Origin: Antedon bifida
Taxonomy: Eukaryota > Echinodermata > Crinoidea > Comatulida > Antedonidae
Length of the DNA: 64,000 nucleotides
Direction of reading: 5' to 3'
NCBI GenBank assembly: GCA_963402885.1
Contig: OY727093.1
Coordinates: 12,969,501-13,033,500 of the forward strand
The position numbers were made by a program, and so were the translations under genes. Positions within the stretch are counted from its first letter, which is position 1, and each line of letters begins with the position of its first letter. Positions 63,101-64,000 of this stretch are shown here, in pieces. The notes under the pieces were generated by a model. The model had not been told where the DNA came from. It did not search any database and worked only from the letters and a program-made list of their open reading frames with translations.

Positions 63101-64000
63101 GGTGCAAGTGGGGATCCCATTGACACACCGTCTATTTGATCATAAATATCACCATTGAATATGAAATTGGTTTTTTCCGTAGCAAAAAGCCTTTCAGGGA
63201 CAAGGCTTCTCACATTTTTCAACATCTGCAGGATTCAGAACGGTGTAAGGCCCTCGCTAATGCGGGTTGCTTCACCGTTCTGGATTCTGCAGATTCCGCT
63301 TTCAAACTTAAGGTCAAAGAAGCCCTCCACATCTCGTGGAGTAAGCCTTCCTTGAACAAACAAATCTATAACTTAGGCGTCACACTTGCCATATGATTGG
63401 TTGTTGCCTTCATTCCTTGTTTCATTATTATGCTAATTACTTACTTATTTACATGCAATATGTCCTATTGGTATATAAGCACTCTAGGCGTTGTTTACTG
63501 TTCTGATGATGAGAATATTTCTCGAAACATGTCACATTTACATTTTAAGGCAATTTGCCTTTTTATTAAATGCCTCGTTATAGTCATCCTAACTCGCAAG
63601 TTTGGTGGTATTATTCATGATTTATCTAACAAATAAAAGACTCAAATGAGTGAAATTTAATAAAAATATAAATTTAATAATTATGGATGTTATTCCTACA
63701 AAATGTTCATTTAAAATGCTTTATCTTCTTGTTTTCAGATATTGATGAATGTCTGTTAGGTATTAATGAATGTACTCAGGTTTGCACAAATGATGTTCCA
63801 CTGTATCACTGTTCGTGTGAAGAAGGCTTTGAACTAGCACAAGATAGTGTCACATGCAATGGTGAGAACCTATTCACGATATGGATACAGAACAATAAAA
63901 CCGTCTTTCCTTCTATTTAATAACATTTTTTTTTCAGAATTTTGCTATTTATCTAATATTATTTTATGTTACGTTTATTCTTTAGCAACATCGCCATGTG
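5874..64000 (+). CDS. Giant MUC4-like mucin gene (incomplete at both ends, 29 exons visible)
   Basis: One spliced reading frame runs from the acceptor at 5873 to the window end: 5874-51188, then 27 complete exons, then 63986 onward. It totals about 16,570 codons here. Every junction has GT..AG ends, and all phases are compatible (mostly 1-1; 0-0 inside NIDO and VWD). Domain order is Thr/Ser repeat array, LDLa x2, CCP x2, EGF, EGF-CA, NIDO, AMOP, VWD, cadherin/Ig-like linker, EGF-like, then EGF-CA modules. NIDO-AMOP-VWD-EGF is the signature of MUC4, an epithelial gel or surface glycoprotein; LDLa and CCP in front are additions. The inferred role is a very long O-glycosylated extracellular filament with a Cys-rich C-terminal part. 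The start codon, signal peptide and any membrane anchor are not in the window. One in-frame TGA at 26384-26386 must be explained before calling it intact. Confidence 0.85.
20131..22578 (+). repeat. 12-unit (1,224-bp) higher-order repeat, two adjacent copies
   Basis: The rare variant AACATCACAAGCC (ITSQAS instead of ITTQAS) starts at 20131 and again at 21355, exactly 1,224 bp apart. The order of subtypes after it is the same for about 11 units: [14 protein letters not shown] with [24 protein letters not shown] and TTVYG. A third copy starts at 24007, 26 units after the second. Confidence 0.85.
26384..26386 (+). other. In-frame TGA nonsense codon in the repeat array
   Basis: Sibling units read TTA GAT TCA ACA ACA (LLDSTT); here TCA is TGA. 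The same frame continues after it for more than 8,200 codons with no other stop. It could be a recent null allele, a polymorphism, or a base-call error. Confidence 0.95.
41311..43360 (+). repeat. Interleaved 8/4-unit higher-order repeats
   Basis: The rare variant CACATTGATTAACTC (TLINST, creating an Asn-Ser-Thr sequon) starts at 41311, 42127, 42535 and 43351, so the steps are 8, 4 and 8 units. First to third and second to fourth are both 1,224 bp, indicating duplication of a 12-unit segment. Neighbouring subtypes ([15 protein letters not shown]) are carried along. Confidence 0.85.
44601..45830 (+). repeat. 9-unit (918-bp) higher-order repeat
   Basis: The [20 protein letters not shown] variant is marked by TTGATGTAAC at 44601, 44907, 45519 and 45825. 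The steps are 3, 6 and 3 units, so a 9-unit block containing a 3-unit pair was duplicated. Confidence 0.85.
46451..48340 (+). repeat. 11.5-unit (1,173-bp) higher-order repeat carrying a half-unit deletion
   Basis: CAGGATTTAATCAC (QDLITLF) starts at 46451 and 47624, 1,173 bp apart, which is 11.5 units. The block contains a junction where a second-half GITTQ motif passes straight into a first-half LITLF motif, missing 17 codons. The surrounding 11-plus units are the same in both copies, so the block was duplicated after the half-unit loss. Confidence 0.85.
51329..51454 (+). CDS. Exon 2: LDL-receptor class A domain 1
   Basis: The acceptor TTGTTACAG precedes it and the donor GTAAGT follows; phase 1-1. 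The translation has the six Cys of an LDLa module (C at [21 protein letters not shown]). The acidic calcium cage reads [15 protein letters not shown], matching the D-x-x-x-D-C-x-x-x-x-D-E pattern of the family. LDLa modules fold around calcium and bind protein ligands or matrix partners. The exon directly follows the giant mucin exon after a 140-bp intron. Confidence 0.88.
51612..52147 (+). pseudogene. LINE fragment in intron 2 (reverse transcriptase palm plus 3' tail)
   Basis: In plus sense the frame [15 protein letters not shown] (from about 51668) and KYADDS (YADD at 51777-51788) gives reverse-transcriptase motifs B and C of LINE-type elements. In-frame stops at TTC TAG upstream and AAG TAG downstream show decay. 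Sequence between about 51860 and 51900 jumps to the C-terminal RCRKSF-type end, so an internal part is missing. The 3' end is an AT-rich trailer finishing in TATCTTATCTTATCTTA (52130-52146), a short-repeat tail like those of CR1/Rex1/L2-type LINEs. It lies in the same orientation as the gene, inside an intron. Confidence 0.75.
52322..52438 (+). CDS. Exon 3: LDL-receptor class A domain 2
   Basis: The acceptor CTACCTTTAG precedes it and the donor GTTTGT follows; phase 1-1. The six Cys fit LDLa: [15 protein letters not shown], then LCDDYKDC, then DIC, with the calcium cage residues in [13 protein letters not shown]. The intron before it holds the LINE fragment. Confidence 0.88.
52682..52855 (+). 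CDS. Exon 4: sushi/CCP domain 1
   Basis: The acceptor TCAAATTTCAG precedes it and the donor GTAAGT follows; phase 1-1. It encodes one complement-control-protein module: four Cys (ETC, YMC, SIC, PQC), the YxCxxGYxLVG core as [11 protein letters not shown], and the invariant Trp in [14 protein letters not shown] modules mediate protein binding at cell surfaces. Confidence 0.9.
53120..53290 (+). CDS. Exon 5: sushi/CCP domain 2
   Basis: The acceptor TTTAAACAG precedes it and the donor GTAAAT follows; phase 1-1. It has four Cys (KVC, FMC, LMC, PTC), the core [17 protein letters not shown], and the end YNEVIPTC. The usual Trp before the last Cys is replaced by Tyr (GKYNE), a tolerated but less common substitution. 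Confidence 0.88.
53291..53764 (+). other. Intron 5
   Basis: This 474-bp intron has standard splice ends (GTAAAT, TTTATAG). No transposon or RNA gene was recognised in it. Confidence 0.6.
53765..53878 (+). CDS. Exon 6: EGF-like domain
   Basis: Acceptor CCTTTATAG, donor GTATAA; phase 1-1. It has the classic six-Cys EGF pattern: [13 protein letters not shown], then [14 protein letters not shown]. The CxNGGTC signature is typical of Notch-type EGF repeats. It lacks the full calcium-binding D-x-D/N-E start (EINDC), so calcium binding is uncertain. Confidence 0.88.
54123..54245 (+). CDS. Exon 7: calcium-binding EGF domain
   Basis: Acceptor TACTCAACAG, donor GTAAAT; phase 1-1. It starts with DVDEC, the calcium-binding consensus, and continues with [16 protein letters not shown] and [13 protein letters not shown]. 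CxNxxGSYxC contains the usual hydroxylation-site pattern. NNT is a possible N-glycosylation sequon. Confidence 0.9.
54360..56328 (+). CDS. Exons 8-11: NIDO domain and start of AMOP
   Basis: Exons are 54360-54505 (phase 1 to 0), 55155-55322 (0-0), 55442-55594 (0-0) and 55866-56328 (0 to 1). The second contains FTENGVIAF and the NIDO hallmark [10 protein letters not shown]; the third has [14 protein letters not shown]; the fourth continues with [18 protein letters not shown] and [13 protein letters not shown] is the extracellular domain first named in nidogen and present before AMOP in MUC4. The last exon also enters [23 protein letters not shown], then [10 protein letters not shown]. Intron positions inside NIDO are phase 0, unlike the flanking shufflable modules. 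The first intron of this group carries a LINE 3' end. Confidence 0.9.
54571..54910 (-). pseudogene. LINE 3' end in intron 8
   Basis: On the minus strand the region ends in ATGACAATAAATTAAATTAG followed by an ATGA-type tail (plus-strand CATTCATTCATTCATT, 54571-54593). Upstream of the tail, [16 protein letters not shown] is encoded at about 54726-54776, the conserved last block of many LINE reverse transcriptases. Stops interrupt the frame before it. Its 5' limit near 54910 is an estimate. Confidence 0.65.
55636..55658 (+). repeat. (TA)n microsatellite in intron 10
   Basis: A short pure TA run; no function is suggested. Confidence 0.7.
55866..56921 (+). CDS. Exons 11-13: AMOP domain
   Basis: Exons are 55866-56328 (second half), 56474-56656 and 56802-56921. 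The AMOP signature is spread over them: CxxCxxWY and a CPC motif in the first, [11 protein letters not shown] in the second, and [20 protein letters not shown] then CEGYIPP in the third. The CC-x-C-x-Y-x-x-x-RP-x-x-x-C pattern is characteristic of AMOP, an adhesion-associated extracellular domain found in MUC4 and SUSD2. It is placed, as in MUC4, between NIDO and VWD. Confidence 0.9.
57007..58588 (+). CDS. Exons 14-18: von Willebrand factor type D domain
   Basis: Exons are 57007-57200, 57321-57405, 57612-57797, 58033-58134 and 58331-58588. The first opens with [20 protein letters not shown], very like the start of the MUC4 VWD domain, with GDPH at 57018-57029. The middle exons carry the beta-rich core. 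The fourth supplies the conserved turn: LLG at the end of the third joins to [15 protein letters not shown], matching the G-L-L-G-x-W-N-G-N-x-x-D-D-F pattern. The last holds [12 protein letters not shown] and two Cys (ICGEDVSC). In MUC4 and gel-forming mucins GDPH is a cleavage site between Asp and Pro; whether it is cut here is inference. Confidence 0.9.
58721..59225 (+). CDS. Exons 19-20: cadherin/Ig-like linker and start of an EGF-like unit
   Basis: Exons are 58721-58876 (phase 1-1) and 59041-59225 (phase 1 to 0). [13 protein letters not shown], then [17 protein letters not shown] and GLFTWTP, then ITFIATDDK read as one beta-sandwich of the putative-Ig/cadherin-like class (He_PIG style: NxPP start, DPEG..VxYS, F.WTP, ATDD). 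Such a module follows VWD in many mucin-like proteins. The end, [14 protein letters not shown], begins a Cys-rich EGF-like segment that continues in the next exon. The domain name is by pattern only. Confidence 0.75.
59323..59503 (+). CDS. Exon 21: Cys-rich EGF-like segment
   Basis: Acceptor CTTTGTAG, donor GTATGT; phase 0 to 1. [14 protein letters not shown] closes the EGF started in exon 20. A further Cys-rich unit follows ([16 protein letters not shown], then [15 protein letters not shown]) that resembles the variant EGF of thrombospondins and MUC4-like proteins. Confidence 0.8.
59708..59836 (+). CDS. Exon 22: calcium-binding EGF
   Basis: Acceptor ATTTCAG, donor GTAAGT; phase 1-1. It starts [16 protein letters not shown] and ends with [12 protein letters not shown] and SSEC. 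The short CQQGCQN spacing is that of complement-type cbEGF (as in C1r/fibulin). Confidence 0.88.
59990..60115 (+). CDS. Exon 23: calcium-binding EGF
   Basis: Acceptor TATTGCAG, donor GTATGA; phase 1-1. DINEC starts the calcium-binding motif; [16 protein letters not shown] and [13 protein letters not shown] follow. It is close in sequence to exon 7 (54123-54245), pointing to exon duplication. Confidence 0.9.
60323..60442 (+). CDS. Exon 24: calcium-binding EGF
   Basis: Acceptor AAATTACAG, donor GTAACA; phase 1-1. Reads [34 protein letters not shown]: six Cys with calcium-binding residues. Confidence 0.9.
60687..60932 (+). CDS. Exon 25: two calcium-binding EGF domains in one exon
   Basis: Acceptor CTTATTTAG, donor GTAAGT; phase 1-1. 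The first module is [35 protein letters not shown]; the second begins [13 protein letters not shown] at about 60807 and ends [13 protein letters not shown]. Every other EGF-CA in this tail has its own exon, so an intron was probably lost here. A sequence resembling neither donor nor acceptor sits at the join. Confidence 0.9.
61063..61173 (+). CDS. Exon 26: EGF-like domain
   Basis: Acceptor CTTTGTATAG, donor GTAAGT; phase 1-1. Reads EIDVC or KIDVC across the splice, then [21 protein letters not shown] and GIC: six Cys, compact spacing. It lacks the aromatic residue and full calcium-binding set of its neighbours. Confidence 0.82.
61337..61459 (+). CDS. Exon 27: calcium-binding EGF
   Basis: Acceptor CTACTACAG, donor GTAACA; phase 1-1. 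Reads [39 protein letters not shown]. It is the last exon before the 2.3-kb intron holding the Penelope-like element. Confidence 0.9.
61596..61608 (+). repeat. Left target-site duplication of the Penelope-like element
   Basis: AACAAATAAAAGA here is repeated exactly at 63628-63640. The two copies bracket the whole inverted-repeat element. Confidence 0.75.
61610..61989 (-). repeat. Left arm (380 bp) of the Penelope inverted repeat
   Basis: Reverse complement of 63213-63592 with roughly a dozen mismatches and no obvious large gap. It holds the end of the endonuclease frame ([10 protein letters not shown] to the stop) and the 3' untranslated part. Confidence 0.9.
61669..61699 (-). ncRNA. Hammerhead-ribozyme-like core, left copy
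   Basis: Minus strand reads CTGATGA, T, then GAGAA-TAT-TTCTC (perfect 5-bp stem II), then GAAA, then CATGTC. CUGANGA and GAAA separated by a hairpin is the hammerhead catalytic core, known to occur in Penelope-like elements. ACATGT between GAAA and the C is self-complementary, as expected if two molecules form helix III together. Helix I pairing is not obvious beside the core, so activity is uncertain. Confidence 0.5.
61806..62087 (-). pseudogene. Damaged GIY-YIG endonuclease segment of the Penelope-like element
   Basis: Open for 93 codons on the minus strand. It begins in the linker ([10 protein letters not shown]), has [18 protein letters not shown] with the Y-I-G half of the motif, then jumps to [10 protein letters not shown] and the conserved end [14 protein letters not shown]. 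Family members normally have about 20-25 residues with a catalytic Arg and a His/Glu-bearing helix between these parts. Their absence predicts no nuclease activity. Confidence 0.8.
62114..62590 (-). pseudogene. Reverse-transcriptase thumb region of the Penelope-like element
   Basis: The minus-strand frame carries [25 protein letters not shown] and [17 protein letters not shown], then VRTLIDR, the conserved block downstream of the YVDD motif. A frameshift near 62195 separates it from the endonuclease frame. Confidence 0.8.
62598..62951. mobile_element. TTAA-flanked MITE inserted in the Penelope-like element
   Basis: A 346-bp segment (62602-62947) lies between TTAA at 62598-62601 and TTAA at 62948-62951. 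Its ends are inverted repeats: AGATTTATTGTCCTCC and, reversed from the right, AGATGTATTGTCCCCC, 14 of 16 matching. Removing it with one TTAA rejoins the reverse-transcriptase frame. There is no coding frame inside; a small internal palindrome (ATTGTCT..AGACAAT) lies at about 62758-62774. TTAA targets are characteristic of piggyBac-type transposases, so it is probably a non-autonomous piggyBac-like MITE. Confidence 0.85.
62905..63225 (-). pseudogene. Reverse-transcriptase palm fragment (motifs B and C) of the Penelope-like element
   Basis: Encodes [18 protein letters not shown] and [13 protein letters not shown], with the catalytic Asp pair of motif C. The frame then enters the MITE and stops. 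Motif A with the third catalytic Asp is not present, because the element is truncated at about 63212 where the inverted arm begins. Confidence 0.85.
63213..63592 (+). repeat. Right arm (380 bp) of the Penelope inverted repeat
   Basis: Same sequence as the left arm in opposite orientation. The plus-strand frame ending in [13 protein letters not shown] here is the endonuclease C-terminus, not a host gene. Confidence 0.9.
63503..63533 (+). ncRNA. Hammerhead-ribozyme-like core, right copy
   Basis: Identical 31-nt core to the left copy but on the plus strand, so it would be transcribed within the mucin pre-mRNA intron. A 7-nt complement further out (AGGCGTT 63486-63492 with AATGCCT 63569-63575) could close an outer helix. 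Confidence 0.5.
63628..63640 (+). repeat. Right target-site duplication of the Penelope-like element
   Basis: Exact copy of AACAAATAAAAGA at 61596-61608. Confidence 0.75.
63739..63861 (+). CDS. Exon 28: calcium-binding EGF
   Basis: Acceptor TTGTTTTCAG, donor GTGAGA; phase 1-1. Reads [32 protein letters not shown]. It shows the host frame resumes unchanged after the transposon-filled intron. Confidence 0.9.
63986..64000 (+). CDS. Exon 29 (start only)
   Basis: The acceptor TTATTCTTTAG ends at 63985; the phase-1 frame then reads ATSPC to the window edge. This is too short to name a domain. Confidence 0.5.

Larger units (their letters stand above)
61609..63627 (-). mobile_element. Penelope-like retroelement, 5'-truncated, with inverted terminal copies
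   Basis: Bounded by 13-bp direct repeats. On the minus strand it encodes, from about 63212 down, a reverse-transcriptase part with [17 protein letters not shown] and RRYVDDIF. After a MITE insertion, HPNIKF and LPFLDI motifs and [17 protein letters not shown] follow, then [15 protein letters not shown] and CNSMYIGET of a GIY-YIG endonuclease. Reverse transcriptase followed by GIY-YIG is the mark of Penelope-like elements. It is defective: the N-terminal fingers and motif A are absent, there is a frameshift near 62195, and the endonuclease lacks the segment after YIGET. Its last 380 bp recur inverted at the other end. A 35-bp tail (63593-63627) is present only on the right, reminiscent of the short one-sided extension reported for Penelope copies. 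It lies antisense to the host gene. Confidence 0.85.

Noticed and set aside
63136-63636. Plus-strand frames ending NLGVTLAI and MVVAFIPCF as host exons
   Set aside because: They are the inverted copy of the Penelope endonuclease end and its trailer, lying in an intron.

Overview
This is a eukaryotic, almost certainly metazoan, window. It is AT-rich, has many short introns with consensus GT..AG borders, and carries typical extracellular animal domains (LDLa, sushi/CCP, EGF, calcium-binding EGF, NIDO, AMOP, VWD). Retroelements of the LINE and Penelope types and frequent 'taggcctag'-like words suggest a marine invertebrate deuterostome, perhaps an echinoderm. That species guess is weak.

Positions 1-5873 hold no recognisable host gene. 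They contain a decayed LINE reverse-transcriptase tail on the minus strand (1-537) and three separate inverted-repeat (foldback-like) elements: 953-1876 with 21-bp minisatellite arms, 2091-3948 with arms of about 650 bp, and 4155-4758 with GC-rich minisatellite arms.

Positions 5874-64000 are one plus-strand gene, incomplete at both ends. Its first visible exon (5874-51188) is about 45.3 kb and encodes roughly 15,100 residues of a Thr/Ser-rich array of about 440 copies of a 34-residue (102-bp) unit. The unit is itself a doubled 17-residue (51-bp) module. One in-frame TGA (26384-26386) interrupts an otherwise open frame. Another 27 complete exons and one partial exon then encode, in order: two LDLa, two CCP, EGF, EGF-CA, NIDO, AMOP, VWD, a cadherin/Ig-like linker with Cys-rich EGF-like sequence, and a run of EGF-CA modules that leaves the window. 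The NIDO-AMOP-VWD-EGF order is that of the MUC4 family, so the product is read as a giant MUC4-like mucin, secreted or membrane-anchored. The signal peptide and any transmembrane segment lie outside the window. All splice phases are mutually compatible and mostly 1-1.

The introns carry a LINE fragment (about 51612-52147, plus), a LINE 3' end (about 54571-54910, minus), and in the last long intron a nested structure. There a 5'-truncated Penelope-like element (61609-63627) sits between 13-bp target duplications and has 380-bp inverted terminal copies, each with a hammerhead-ribozyme-like core. A 346-bp TTAA-flanked MITE (62602-62947) interrupts its reverse transcriptase.

The most notable features are the exon size, the two-level repeat architecture (51 bp, 102 bp, then 9- and 12-unit blocks), the lone nonsense codon, and the ribozyme-bearing nested transposon. 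All calls come from reading the sequence by eye; no database search or folding program was run.
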